Under the pieces are notes generated by a model. The model searched no databases. It was not told the origin of the DNA and saw only the letters and a list, made by a program, of their open reading frames with translations. DNA of 64,000 bases from Streptomyces agglomeratus (GTDB lineage: Bacteria > Actinomycetota > Actinomycetes > Streptomycetales > Streptomycetaceae). A program made the position numbers and the translations under genes. Shown piece after piece: positions 8,651 to 16,545 of this stretch (position 1 is the stretch's first letter; each line of letters starts with the position of its first letter). Location: positions 6,826,501 to 6,890,500 of the forward strand of contig NZ_MEHJ01000001.1 in NCBI RefSeq assembly GCF_001746415.1. Reading direction: 5' to 3'.

Positions 8651-8896
8651 TCAGGGCCGGCGTTGCGCCCCGCCGAGTGCCTCGTCGCGTACGGCGGACA
8701 GGAAACTCGTCCACGTGTCCGCCCCGAAGAGCAGCGCCGGCCGTGTGACGTGCTTCGAATCGCGCACGGCCAGCAGGCCGCCGTCGACGCGCGCCGTCTC
8801 GACGCAGTTGTTCATCCCGGTGCTGCGGCTGCTGCGCCGCCACCGGGCTCCGTACAGGTCAGTGCTGGAAGGTACGTGCGCGAGCGGAGCGGACAT
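8651..8896 (-). CDS. DUF397 domain-containing small protein
   Basis: An 81-residue protein with the DUF397 pattern: WRRSSRSTGMNNCVETA, then VRDSKHVTRPALLFGADTW and a final FLSAVRD. In streptomycetes, DUF397 proteins of the WhiJ/BldB-associated type are usually encoded next to an XRE regulator, as here: it starts 9 bp after the XRE stop. The partner pair probably acts as a small regulatory module, and a toxin-antitoxin-like relationship has been proposed for such pairs. Confidence 0.9.
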   Translation of the reverse strand: MSAPLAHVPSSTDLYGARWRRSSRSTGMNNCVETARVDGGLLAVRDSKHVTRPALLFGADTWTSFLSAVRDEALGGAQRRP

Positions 8897-8905
8897 GGTG
8901 CCTCC

Positions 8906-9754
8906 CTACCGGGCATCACCGATACGGGCGATGAGAGCGGATGATTCCTCGGGTGAAAGAGCCTGTGCCTGAAGCGCGTTGAACGCGGCTTCGTACGCCT
9001 TGAGGTCTTCTTTCCGTTCGAGATAGAGGCTACTCGTCAAGTGGTCGATAACAACCATGTCCAGATCGGCCATGTTCGGAAAGGAGAAAATAACAAGTCC
9101 AATGTGGGCGCCCGACTCGAAGGGCAGAACCTGTAAACGGACATGAGGCAATTCCCCCACCTCCAGCAACTGCCGTAACTGTTCTTTCATGACCTGCCGG
9201 CCACCCACCGGCCGCCGCAGCGCCGCCTCGTCGAGTACGGCGCGCAGATCCAGTGGCCTCGCTCCGCGCAGTACCTCCTGGCGTGCGATCCGTACCTCGA
9301 CCAGCGAATCGACCTTCGCCCCGGGCAGACCCGCGAGCGCCGCCCGCGTCACCGCCCGCGCGTAGTCCGGCGTCTGGAGCAGCCCGGGTACCACCGTGGT
9401 CTCCAGCGTGCGCGCCGAACCCGCCTGCGACTCCAGGCTGATGAGGTCGCGGTACTGGGGCGGCAGCAGCCCCCGATAGGCGTGCCACCAGTGCTTGCCG
9501 CCCTCTTTCGCCGACAGGCCGGTCAACGCGTCGACCAGTTCCCGCAGCCGGGGGTCCTTCACTCCGTACACGTCGAGCAGCCGGGTCACGTCGGACGGCT
9601 TCACCGCGCTGCGGCCCGTCTCGATCCTGCTCACCTTCGACTGGTGCCACCCGACGAGCCGGGCGGCCTGGGGGCTGGTGAGCCCCGCCCTGTCACGCAG
9701 TCTCCGCAGCTCGTCCCCGAGCCTGCGCCGACGTACGGCGGGACTGTGCCGCAT
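8906..9754 (-). CDS. XRE-family helix-turn-helix regulator (Scr1/DUF5753 type)
   Basis: A 282-residue protein from ATG 9754 (MRHSPAVRRRRLGDELRRLR). The HTH lies at about 10-65 (GLTSPQAARLVGWHQSKVSRIE), followed by the DUF5753 C-terminal domain (YRDLISLESQAGSARTLE, VPGLLQTPDYARAV). Proteins of this type control development and antibiotic genes in Streptomyces together with DUF397 partners. An AT-rich palindrome in the upstream divergent region (9839-9854) may be its binding site. It forms an operon with the DUF397 gene and is divergent from an ATP-binding anti-sigma-like protein, a classic three-gene layout. Confidence 0.93.
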   Translation of the reverse strand: MRHSPAVRRRRLGDELRRLRDRAGLTSPQAARLVGWHQSKVSRIETGRSAVKPSDVTRLLDVYGVKDPRLRELVDALTGLSAKEGGKHWWHAYRGLLPPQYRDLISLESQAGSARTLETTVVPGLLQTPDYARAVTRAALAGLPGAKVDSLVEVRIARQEVLRGARPLDLRAVLDEAALRRPVGGRQVMKEQLRQLLEVGELPHVRLQVLPFESGAHIGLVIFSFPNMADLDMVVIDHLTSSLYLERKEDLKAYEAAFNALQAQALSPEESSALIARIGDAR

Positions 9755-9838
9755 TTCCGCCTCCTCCCAACAGAGGAGGATGCGCCGGCCGGAGCCCGAA
9801 TACGTTCTCGCGTAGCAGAGTTCACCGCTTCGAGCTAC

Positions 9839-9854
9839 AGATATATGCATATCT
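9839..9854. promoter_or_regulatory. AT-rich palindrome between the XRE gene and the ATPase gene
   Basis: AGATATATGCATATCT has a perfect 10-bp core palindrome (ATATGCATAT, 9843-9852) flanked by AG and CT, giving 6-bp arms around ATGC. It is strikingly A+T-rich for this genome and lies in the divergent region 85 bp upstream of the XRE start. It is a good candidate for an operator or promoter element of the XRE/DUF397 module. Confidence 0.45.
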
Positions 9855-9982
9855 TGGGGGATCGCCCCCTATCACAGCACCATGAGTGGCACTCTGGCGC
9901 GAAAGCACAATCCGAGGCCGTCCTAGAAGTTCATCCGCTACGAGTCGGAGTCCGGCCCCGGTGGGAAAGGGACAGCGTCGCC

Positions 9983-10426
9983 ATGGCAGACCACCAGGAA
10001 GCATCCGTCACTCTGCCGAGCGAGCCAGCCTCGGTCTCCGCCGCGAGGAGATATGTCGCGGAGATTCTCGGCGAGTGGGGGATGCCCCCGGGATCCGAAG
10101 CCGCCGACACCGTACGGCTGATCGTTTCGGAACTGGCCACCAACGCGGTTCAGCACACGTTCGGGCAGTCGCCGACCTTCACGGTTGACGTCCGGCTCGA
10201 CCGGGACGAGCAGCTGCGCATCGGCGTCACCGACAGCCACCCCCGCTGGCCCAAACGGCTTCCCGCGGCCGTCCAGCAGGACAACGGGCGGGGCATAGTG
10301 ATCATCCGATGTCTCACCGCCGAATGCGGTGGGCGGGTCTCCGTCCAGCCCACGCGGGAGGGCGGCAAGACCGTGTGGATCGAGCTGCCCTGGACCGTCC
10401 CCGTCCAGCAGCCCGTCGTCCAGTAG
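9983..10426 (+). CDS. ATP-binding protein, anti-sigma regulatory factor (HATPase_c) type
   Basis: A 147-residue protein with a GHKL/HATPase_c domain of the RsbW-like serine kinase group. The N box is in LIVSELATNAVQHT (about 53-66), the G1 motif is in IGVTDSHPRWPK, and the G2 motif is in NGRGIVIIRCLTAECG. The start at 9983 (MADHQEASVTLP) follows a GGGAAAGG Shine-Dalgarno. It is divergent from the XRE/DUF397 pair. Small stand-alone proteins like this often act as antagonists of sigma factors; the target is not visible. Confidence 0.9.
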   Translation: MADHQEASVTLPSEPASVSAARRYVAEILGEWGMPPGSEAADTVRLIVSELATNAVQHTFGQSPTFTVDVRLDRDEQLRIGVTDSHPRWPKRLPAAVQQDNGRGIVIIRCLTAECGGRVSVQPTREGGKTVWIELPWTVPVQQPVVQ

Positions 10427-10444
10427 ACGGCTGCCGGCGGCCCG

Positions 10445-10831
10445 TCAGGCGGTTCCGCGTTCCTCCGCGCCGCGCTCCACGCAGAACTCGTTGCCCTCCG
10501 GGTCGGCCATGACCACCCAGCCCCTGCCGTCCTCGACGCGCTGATCGCTGACTGTCCGGGCACCGAGCGCCGTGAGCCGCTCCACCTCGGCATCCCGGGT
10601 GCCGCGCGGCGGCTGGATGTCGAGGTGGACGCGGTTCTTGACGGTCTTGCCCTCCGGCACCCGGACGAACAGGAGCGCCGGCACATGCGGTTGCTCCGGA
10701 TCGATCAGCACCTCGTCGTCACCCGGTTCGTCCAGCAGCTTGTAGCCGGTCAGGTGGGACCAGAACTCGGCCACGGTATAGGGGTCGTGGGCGTCGAAGG
10801 TGATGTGGCGCACCGGGTTCAGGAAGGTCAT
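10445..10831 (-). CDS. VOC-family protein
   Basis: A 128-residue glyoxalase-fold protein starting at ATG 10831 (MTFLNPVRHITFDAHDPYTVAEFW). The second repeat contains GKTVKNRVHLDIQPP and ends MADPEGNEFCVERG, as in the VOC protein at 3602-3964, so the two are paralogues. Function is unknown. It is convergent with the ATP-binding protein, 18 bp between stops. Confidence 0.85.
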   Translation of the reverse strand: MTFLNPVRHITFDAHDPYTVAEFWSHLTGYKLLDEPGDDEVLIDPEQPHVPALLFVRVPEGKTVKNRVHLDIQPPRGTRDAEVERLTALGARTVSDQRVEDGRGWVVMADPEGNEFCVERGAEERGTA

Positions 10832-10875
10832 GGCGGTGAACGTACCTGCCCGCACGGGCAGGCGACACGCAATAT

Positions 10876-11349
10876 TCAGCGCACCCGGCCGTACCAGACG
10901 CTCTTGGACCAGATCTTCTCCAGCTTGACCACGGAGCCGGACTTGGGGGAGTGCCAGATCTTGCCGCTCCCCGCGTAGATGCCCACGTGGTAGACGCTGC
11001 GTCCGGAATGGAAGAACACCAGGTCGCCGCGCTTGCGGCTGGAGGCGGAGATGTGGCGGGTCTTGTTGTACTGGGACTGCGCCGTTCGCGGCAGGCTCTT
11101 GCCGGCCTTCTTGTACGAATAGAGCGTCAGCCCTGAGCAGTCGAACCGGCTCGGGCCGGCCGCCCCGTACTTGTACGGTGCGCCCTTCTTCGACGCGGCG
11201 ATGTTGAGCGCCTTCGTCGAATGCGCCGCGGCGTGTGCCTCGGGGACGGCCCCCGGCGCCAGCATCGTGCCGCCGATCGCGGCGAGGGTGAGAGCCGAAG
11301 CGGCTCCGGCCCGGGACAGTACGGACGGAACGTTCTTGTGCGCGGTCAT
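10876..11349 (-). CDS. Secreted NlpC/P60 cell-wall hydrolase
   Basis: A 157-residue protein beginning at ATG 11349 (MTAHKNVPSVLSRAGAA). A Sec signal peptide ends at about residue 40 (PEAHAAAHS). The NlpC/P60 domain follows, with the catalytic Cys in RFDCSGLTLYSY and the His in VYHVGIYAGSG, so it should cleave peptide cross-links or stems of peptidoglycan outside the cell. There is no SH3 or LysM binding domain, so it is a minimal hydrolase. The long structured leader upstream is a c-di-AMP riboswitch, which fits known control of wall hydrolases in Streptomyces. Confidence 0.93.
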   Translation of the reverse strand: MTAHKNVPSVLSRAGAASALTLAAIGGTMLAPGAVPEAHAAAHSTKALNIAASKKGAPYKYGAAGPSRFDCSGLTLYSYKKAGKSLPRTAQSQYNKTRHISASSRKRGDLVFFHSGRSVYHVGIYAGSGKIWHSPKSGSVVKLEKIWSKSVWYGRVR

Positions 11350-11357
11350 GCGCAACC

Positions 11358-11540
11358 CTTCGTCAGCCGCCTGTGAAGGATGACCTGTCGGGTTCGGACA
11401 GGCGAAGATGCCCGGCCGCGTGCTGCGGCTTCACCCCGAGGGACGACCGTCTCCGGTCACCCCGTACTGCTTGGGTCCTCCACTCCTGCCGATGCACTCC
11501 TGTCGACCAGTCATCCGGGACGGCGGCAGGACTCGGCGTC
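11358..11540 (-). ncRNA. c-di-AMP riboswitch (ydaO-yuaA leader)
   Basis: The minus-strand leader of the NlpC/P60 gene contains the conserved blocks of the actinobacterial ydaO element in order: GAGTCCTGCCGCC near its 5' end, GAGGACCCAAG with GGGGTGA, TCGGGGTGAAGCCG, a CGCAGCACGCGGC-type stem, and the 3' block CCGAACCCGACAGGTCA with TTCACAGGCGG. It ends a few bases before the start codon. In Streptomyces these elements precede cell-wall hydrolase genes and switch expression off at high c-di-AMP. The exact 5' boundary is approximate. Confidence 0.85.
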
Positions 11541-11790
11541 CGCCCGGACCGCCCCGCCGCGGTGGCGGGGGCTTGTCGTCCCAGGGATCTTGACTCATGA
11601 ACCACCGGATTTCCGAGCTGAGACGGCGTTTTGTGAGGCTCCTCACCGATGACCCGTTCGGGTGGACAAGGTTGTCCGGAGGGCGGGGCGTCGGTGCCCG
11701 GCGACGCCCGTACCAGCGGCGGAATGCCTCATTCCGCCCGGTGTGCAGGCGTGTTGCGCAAGTTGGGGCGTACCGCTGTTCAGGTATTTC
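11541..11790. other. Intergenic stretch without a recognised gene
   Basis: This region separates the riboswitch leader from the small gene ending at 11850. Open frames here lack family resemblance and third-position G/C bias. The promoter of the riboswitch transcript should lie near 11540-11600 on the minus strand, but no clear -35/-10 pair was identified. Confidence 0.5.
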
Positions 11791-11833
11791 CTACCCCGTT
11801 TGGATGAGCGTTTCTGGTACGCCAATGGGGTAG
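11791..11833 (-). terminator. Possible terminator hairpin after the ClpP-like operon
   Basis: CTACCCC (11791-11797) pairs with GGGGTAG (11827-11833); TGG and CCA inside can add further pairs. The arms are separated by 28-29 nt. It lies 17 bp downstream of the stop of the small minus-strand gene at 11850, where a terminator would be expected, but no U-tract follows. Confidence 0.35.
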
Positions 11834-11849
11834 CCGCGCCGCGTGTCTC

Positions 11850-12170
11850 TCAACTCGCGGACACCGGCGGGAGGGTGACGCGACCCGCCCGGCGCTCTCC
11901 GTCGAGCACCCGCAAGGCCCGCGTGAGCGTGGCGGCGTGCACGCGCGCCTCACCCCGCTCGTGCATGAGGGTCAGGGCGTCCCGCAGGCCGGCGGCCTTC
12001 CCCGCGAGGGCCTGGGCGGCCCGCAGGGCGCCGTAGGTGTCGGCGCCGTGCGCCGGATTGATCCGTCCCACCAGATCGACGACTTCCAGGTAGCGGTCGA
12101 CGAACTCGCACTCGGCGCGGGTCAGTGCGGGCAGCGGCGGCAGTTCGGGCGGCAGCACGGCCGGGTTCAC
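11850..12170 (-). CDS. Conserved-type small protein of unknown function
   Basis: A 106-residue, mostly helical, charged protein ([40 protein letters not shown]). No domain was recognised. Its GTG start overlaps the TGA of the ClpP-like gene (GTGA, 12167-12170), so it is translationally coupled and may act with that protein. Third-position G/C is high, supporting real coding. It could be an adaptor or a structural partner; this is only inferred from the coupling. Confidence 0.65.
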   Translation of the reverse strand: MNPAVLPPELPPLPALTRAECEFVDRYLEVVDLVGRINPAHGADTYGALRAAQALAGKAAGLRDALTLMHERGEARVHAATLTRALRVLDGERRAGRVTLPPVSAS

Positions 12171-12811
12171 CTCGTCGGGGAGGACGCGAGGGAGCCCTTG
12201 CGGCTCGGTACGACATGGTCGACCAGGCCGTACGCCAGGGCCGCTTCGGCGGTGAACACCTTGTCGCGCTCGATGTCGGCGTCCACCCGGTCGGCGCTCT
12301 GCCCGGTGTGCCGCGCCAGGAGCCGGCTGAGCAACTGCCGCGTCCGCGCCAACTCCCGCGCCTCGATCTCCAGGTCGGAGGGCCGGCCGTGCACCGGACG
12401 GTCGATGGAGGGCTGGCGGAGCAGCACCCGGGCGCCCGGCAGCGCGAGGCGCTTGCCCGGGGTGCCGGCCGCGAGCAGCAGAGCGGCCGAGGACGCGGCC
12501 TGGCCGAGGCAGATCGTCTCGACGTCGCAGTTGACGAACTGGATGGTGTCGTAGATCGCGGACATGGCGGTGTGCGAGCCGCCGGGGGAGTTGATGTAGA
12601 GCGAGATGGCCCGGTCGGGCGCGGCGTGTTCGAGGTGCATGAACTGCGCCGTCACGTCATTGGCGGCGGTGTCGTCGACAGCCGTCCCCAGGAAGACGAT
12701 CCGCTCGTCGAGCAGCTTCCCGTACGGATCGACCGTGCGGCTCCCGGTGGCGGTGCGCTCGGTGAACTCGGGAAGTACGTAGCGGGCGCGGTGGGAAAGG
12801 GGTCGGTTCAT
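12167..12811 (-). CDS. ClpP-like serine protease subunit lacking the catalytic histidine
   Basis: A 214-residue ClpP-family protein. The nucleophile region [10 protein letters not shown] has Ser107, and the helix after it and the oligomerisation part are conserved ([33 protein letters not shown]). At the position where ClpP has the catalytic His (RVMIHQP in E. coli), this protein reads RVLLRQP, so Arg132 replaces it; the Asp of the DADIERDK segment is kept. It may be an inactive or modulatory subunit of mixed Clp rings, or a lineage paralogue. No Clp ATPase is encoded nearby. It is divergent from the Phd-type antitoxin and coupled to a 106-residue protein. Confidence 0.88.
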   Translation of the reverse strand: MNRPLSHRARYVLPEFTERTATGSRTVDPYGKLLDERIVFLGTAVDDTAANDVTAQFMHLEHAAPDRAISLYINSPGGSHTAMSAIYDTIQFVNCDVETICLGQAASSAALLLAAGTPGKRLALPGARVLLRQPSIDRPVHGRPSDLEIEARELARTRQLLSRLLARHTGQSADRVDADIERDKVFTAEAALAYGLVDHVVPSRKGSLASSPTR

Positions 12812-12838
12812 GCGGCGCCTCCGGCTCTGTGTAAAAAA

Positions 12839-12861
12839 TGTACAGGACGTACAGCTCGTAC
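12839..12861. promoter_or_regulatory. Operator-like GTAC repeats in the ClpP/antitoxin divergent region
   Basis: TGTAC-N5-GTACA (12839-12853) is a perfect inverted repeat. GTAC occurs at 12840, 12849 and 12858, an exact 9-bp spacing. Phd/YefM-type proteins bind short TGTACA-like palindromes in their own promoters, so this is a candidate autoregulatory operator; it could also control the divergent clpP-like gene. Confidence 0.5.
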
Positions 12862-12871
12862 TATGGGGAGC

Positions 12872-13153
12872 ATGGCTTACGAGATTCCGGTGACGCAAGC
12901 CCGGGCAGAACTGGCGGAGCTGATCAACCGCGTCGTATACGGCGGTGAACGCGTGGTCGTGACCCGGCACGGGAAGCCGCTGGTGGCGCTCGTTTCCGCC
13001 GCTGACCTGGCACGACTGGAGGGCGCGCAGGAAGAGGCCGATGAGTCGGTGATCAGTTCGGTCTCCACGATCGGCTCCGCCGCGTCCGCTCCGGGCGAAC
13101 GGCGGCGCTTCGGTATCGCCGCCGAGCGCCGGGGCGAGACTCCCGGCAGCTGA
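12872..13153 (+). CDS. Phd/YefM-family antitoxin without an adjacent toxin
   Basis: A 93-residue protein starting at ATG 12872 ([20 protein letters not shown]). The N-terminal 50 residues follow the Phd/YefM pattern closely: [35 protein letters not shown]. The C-terminal 40 residues are Ser/Ala-rich and then basic. No RelE/YoeB, Doc or PIN toxin follows: the next gene is ureA about 290 bp downstream. It may be an orphan antitoxin or transcription factor. Confidence 0.85.
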   Translation: MAYEIPVTQARAELAELINRVVYGGERVVVTRHGKPLVALVSAADLARLEGAQEEADESVISSVSTIGSAASAPGERRRFGIAAERRGETPGS

Positions 13154-13229
13154 CGCCCGTACGGGGGTCCGCGCTCCGGTTGCCCGCACGCGTCGGCCGC
13201 GTGGATGACCATGGACGCGCAAAGGGCCA

Positions 13230-13248
13230 GTTAACGCGTTGGAAAAAC
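13230..13248 (+). promoter_or_regulatory. Possible GlnR-type box upstream of the urease operon
   Basis: GTTAAC followed by GGAAAAAC (13230-13248) resembles one half of the GlnR consensus (gTnAc-n6-GaAAc). It is the most A+T-rich part of the ureA leader, about 190 bp upstream of the start. GlnR control of urease is known in Streptomyces. Only one half-site is convincing, so this is a weak call. Confidence 0.3.
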
Positions 13249-13439
13249 TTCCGCTCTAACGTGCAATGCCTGGCCCGGCGGTCAGAAAACGCAGGTCAAC
13301 AGAGTGTTGAAGTCGGATAGGGTCCCGCTGCGCCCGGGGTGGACGAAGTGGTTCCGCTACCGTCCTCGACCCCGCTGACGCGTTGGCTTCCGCCTGCCCC
13401 CGTCCGGGCGGCCCGGCGGTACGACTGGAGGTAGCACGC

Positions 13440-13742
13440 GTGCAACTGACCCCGCACGAGCAGGAACGACTGCTCATCCATGTGGCGGCGGACGTCGCGG
13501 AGAAGCGCCGCGCGCGCGGCGTGAAGCTCAATCACCCCGAATCGATCGCGCTCATCACCGCGCACATCCTCGAAGGCGCCCGCGACGGCCTCAGCGTCGC
13601 GGAACTCATGGCCTCCGGGCGCAAGGTGCTCACCCGTGCCGACGTCATGGAGGGCATCCCCGAGATGATCCACGACGTGCAGGTCGAGGCGACCTTCCCG
13701 GACGGCACCAAGCTCGTCACCGTCCACGAACCGATCGCCTGA
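13440..13742 (+). CDS. ureA: Urease gamma subunit
   Basis: A 100-residue UreA starting at GTG 13440, preceded by GGAGG. Family signatures are [40 protein letters not shown] and the C-terminal [21 protein letters not shown]. With UreB and UreC it forms the nickel urease that splits urea into ammonia and carbamate. It is first of six tightly packed genes (ureABCFGD). Confidence 0.97.
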   Translation: MQLTPHEQERLLIHVAADVAEKRRARGVKLNHPESIALITAHILEGARDGLSVAELMASGRKVLTRADVMEGIPEMIHDVQVEATFPDGTKLVTVHEPIA

Positions 13743-13758
13743 CGGAAAGACGCGGCCG

Positions 13759-14070
13759 ATGATCCCCGGAGAGATCCTGTACGCCGACGAGCCCGTCGCC
13801 CTCAACGAGGGCCTCGCCGTCACCCGCCTCACCGTCCTCAACGCGGCCGACCGGCCCGTCCAGGTCGGCTCCCACTACCACTTCGCCGAGGCCAACCCCG
13901 GCCTCGACTTCGACCGCGCCGCCGCCCGCGGCCTGCGGCTGAACATCGCCGCGGGCACCGCCGTGCGCTTCGAGCCCGGCATCCCCGTCGACGTCGAACT
14001 CGTCCCCGTCGCCGGGCGACGCGTCGTCGCCGGTCTGCGCGGGGAGACCGGAGGTGCCCTCGATGCCTGA
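13759..14070 (+). CDS. ureB: Urease beta subunit
   Basis: A 103-residue UreB ([18 protein letters not shown]) with the conserved [21 protein letters not shown] and GTAVRFEPG segments. It lies 16 bp after ureA, and ureC starts inside its last codons. It packs with UreA and UreC in the structural enzyme; it has no catalytic residues. Confidence 0.97.
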   Translation: MIPGEILYADEPVALNEGLAVTRLTVLNAADRPVQVGSHYHFAEANPGLDFDRAAARGLRLNIAAGTAVRFEPGIPVDVELVPVAGRRVVAGLRGETGGALDA

Positions 14071-15784
14071 GCTCTCGCGCCCTGTGTACGCCGACCTGTT
14101 CGGCCCCACCACCGGCGACCGCATCCGTCTCGCCGACACCGACCTGCTCATCGAGATCGAGGAGGACCGCTGCGGCGGCCCCGGACGCGCCGGTGACGAG
14201 GCGGTGTTCGGCGGCGGCAAGGTCATCCGCGAGTCCATGGGCCAGGCCCGTACGACCCGGGCCGAGGGCGCACCCGACACCGTCATCACCGGCGCCGTGA
14301 TCCTCGACCACTGGGGCATCGTCAAGGCGGACATCGGCCTGCGGGACGGGCGGATCACCGGCATCGGCAAGGCCGGCAACCCCGACACCATGGACGGCGT
14401 ACACCCGGACCTGGTCATCGGCCCCGAGACCGAGATCATCGCCGGCAACGGGAAGATCCTCACCGCCGGAACCATCGACGCGCACGTCCACTTCATCTCG
14501 CCGACCGTCGTCGACCAGGCGCTCTCCTCCGGGATCACCACGCTCGTCGGCGGCGGCACCGGGCCCGCCGAGGGAACCAAGGCCACGACGGTCACGCCCG
14601 GCGGCTGGCACCTGGCCCGGATGTTCGAGGCGCTGGAGCACTACCCGGTCAACATCGGGCTGCTCGGCAAGGGCAACACCATGTCCCGCGACGCCATGCA
14701 CGCCCAGCTGCGGGGCGGCGCGCTCGGATTCAAGATCCACGAGGACTGGGGTGCGACACCTGCCGTCATCGACGCCTGCCTGCGCGTCTGCGAGGAGACC
14801 GGCGCGCAGCTCGCCATCCACACCGACACGCTGAACGAGGCCGGGTTCGTCGGCGACACCCTCGCCGCCATCGCCGGGCGCACCATCCACGCGTACCACA
14901 CCGAGGGCGCCGGCGGCGGGCACGCGCCGGACATCATCACGGTCGTCTCCGAGCCGTACGTCCTGCCCAGTTCCACCAACCCGACCCGGCCGCACACCGT
15001 CAACACCATCGAGGAACACCTCGACATGCTGATGGTCTGCCACCACCTCAACCCGGCCGTGCCGGAGGACCTCGCCTTCGCGGAGTCACGGATCCGGCCC
15101 TCCACCATCGCGGCCGAGGACATCCTGCACGACCTCGGCGCCATCTCGATCATCTCCTCCGACTCGCAGGCGATGGGCCGGATCGGGGAGGTCGCGCTGC
15201 GCACCTGGCAGACCGCTCACGTCATGAAGAAGCGCCGCGGCGCCCTGCCGGGCGACGGGCGCGCCGACAACCACCGTGCGCGTCGCTATGTCGCCAAATA
15301 CACGATCAACCCGGCCGTCGCCCAGGGCCTCGGTCACGAGATCGGCTCCGTCGAAAGCGGGAAGCTCGCCGACCTCGTGCTGTGGGACCCCGCCTTCTTC
15401 GGCGTCAAGCCGCAGCTCGTCATCAAGGGTGGCCAGATCGCGTACGCGCAGATGGGTGACGCCAACGCGTCGATCCCGACGCCGCAGCCGGTGATGCCGA
15501 GGCCGATGTTCGGCGCGCTCGGCAGGGCCCCCGCCGCCAATTCGTTCAACTTCGTCGCCGAGGCGGCGATCGAGGACGGGCTGCCCGAACGCCTCGGGCT
15601 CGGCAAGCGGTTCGTGGCCATCGGCAACACCCGAGGAGTGACCAAGGCCGACATGCGCGAGAACGACGCCCTCCCGCGCGTCGAAGTCGATCCCGACACC
15701 TTCACGGTGACGATCGACGGTGACGCGGTCGAACCCGCACCGGCCGCGGAACTCCCCATGGCCCAGCGTTACTTCCTCTTCTGA
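14063..15784 (+). CDS. ureC: Urease alpha (catalytic) subunit
   Basis: A 573-residue UreC, full family length. The nickel ligands are present: HVHFISP (about 138-140), the carbamylated Lys in [13 protein letters not shown], further His residues in [11 protein letters not shown] and [14 protein letters not shown], and the mobile-flap Cys in [16 protein letters not shown]. The chosen start is ATG 14063 ([15 protein letters not shown]), which follows a GGAG at proper distance and overlaps the ureB stop. A GTG 9 bp upstream is an alternative. Confidence 0.98.
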   Translation: MPELSRPVYADLFGPTTGDRIRLADTDLLIEIEEDRCGGPGRAGDEAVFGGGKVIRESMGQARTTRAEGAPDTVITGAVILDHWGIVKADIGLRDGRITGIGKAGNPDTMDGVHPDLVIGPETEIIAGNGKILTAGTIDAHVHFISPTVVDQALSSGITTLVGGGTGPAEGTKATTVTPGGWHLARMFEALEHYPVNIGLLGKGNTMSRDAMHAQLRGGALGFKIHEDWGATPAVIDACLRVCEETGAQLAIHTDTLNEAGFVGDTLAAIAGRTIHAYHTEGAGGGHAPDIITVVSEPYVLPSSTNPTRPHTVNTIEEHLDMLMVCHHLNPAVPEDLAFAESRIRPSTIAAEDILHDLGAISIISSDSQAMGRIGEVALRTWQTAHVMKKRRGALPGDGRADNHRARRYVAKYTINPAVAQGLGHEIGSVESGKLADLVLWDPAFFGVKPQLVIKGGQIAYAQMGDANASIPTPQPVMPRPMFGALGRAPAANSFNFVAEAAIEDGLPERLGLGKRFVAIGNTRGVTKADMRENDALPRVEVDPDTFTVTIDGDAVEPAPAAELPMAQRYFLF

Positions 15785-15786
15785 CC

Positions 15787-16515
15787 ATGGACGCGACCAC
15801 GGACGCCTCCACCCCCGGCACGCCGGCGACAGCGCCCGGAGCGGCGCGGGCCGCCCTGCTCGTCCTCGCGGACGGGCGGTTCCCCGCCGGGGGCCACGCC
15901 CACTCCGGCGGCGCCGAAGCGGCCGTCAAGGCGGGGCGCGTACGCGACGCCGCGGACCTTGCCGCCTTCTGCCGGGGCCGCCTGCACACCACCGGCCTCA
16001 CCTCGGCGGCCCTGGCCGCCGCGGCGGCAGCCGGTGTGGACCCGCTCGCGCTCGACGAGGCCGCCGACGCCCGTACGCCGTCACCCGCCCTGCGGGCGAC
16101 GGCGCGCAAGCTCGGCCGGCAGCTCATGCGCGCCGCCCGCGCCACCTGGCCGTGCGACGCGCTCGACACCCTCGCCGCCGCGCGCCCGCGCGGCGCCCAC
16201 CAGCCCGTCGTGCTCGGGGTCACCGCCCGGGCCGCCGGGCTCGGGCCCGAGGACGCCGCACACTGCGTGGTGTACGAGAGCGTCAGCGGCCCCGCGACCG
16301 CGGTCGTACGCCTGCTCGGCCTGGACCCCTTCGAGGCCACCGCCGTCCTCGCCCGCCTCGCGCCCGAACTCGACCAGGTCGCCCGTCGCGCGGCCGACGC
16401 CGCCCACCGCGCCCTGACGGAAGGCGCCGGCGCGCTGCCGGCGGCCTCCGCCCCCCTGCTCGACATCACGGCACAGGCACACGCCGCCTGGCCCGTACGC
16501 CTCTTCGCCTCGTAA
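15787..16515 (+). CDS. ureF: Urease accessory protein UreF
   Basis: A 242-residue all-helical UreF (LLVLADGRFPAGGHAHSGGAE, about 20-40). It works with UreD and UreG as a GTPase-controlling scaffold during nickel insertion. It starts 2 bp after the ureC stop. The middle is Ala-rich and less conserved, as is usual in actinobacterial UreF. Confidence 0.93.
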   Translation: MDATTDASTPGTPATAPGAARAALLVLADGRFPAGGHAHSGGAEAAVKAGRVRDAADLAAFCRGRLHTTGLTSAALAAAAAAGVDPLALDEAADARTPSPALRATARKLGRQLMRAARATWPCDALDTLAAARPRGAHQPVVLGVTARAAGLGPEDAAHCVVYESVSGPATAVVRLLGLDPFEATAVLARLAPELDQVARRAADAAHRALTEGAGALPAASAPLLDITAQAHAAWPVRLFAS

Positions 16516-16545
16516 CACCGCTACACCCTCAGGAGCCGCCCCGCC

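Noticed and set aside
8640..8665. CGCCGG-N6-CCGGCG hairpin after bioF considered as a terminator
   Set aside because: It overlaps the last codons of the DUF397 gene and has only a 6-bp stem; support is too weak.
11597..11833. Small plus-strand open frame between the riboswitch and the 106-residue gene
   Set aside because: No ribosome-binding site, weak third-position bias and no recognisable similarity.
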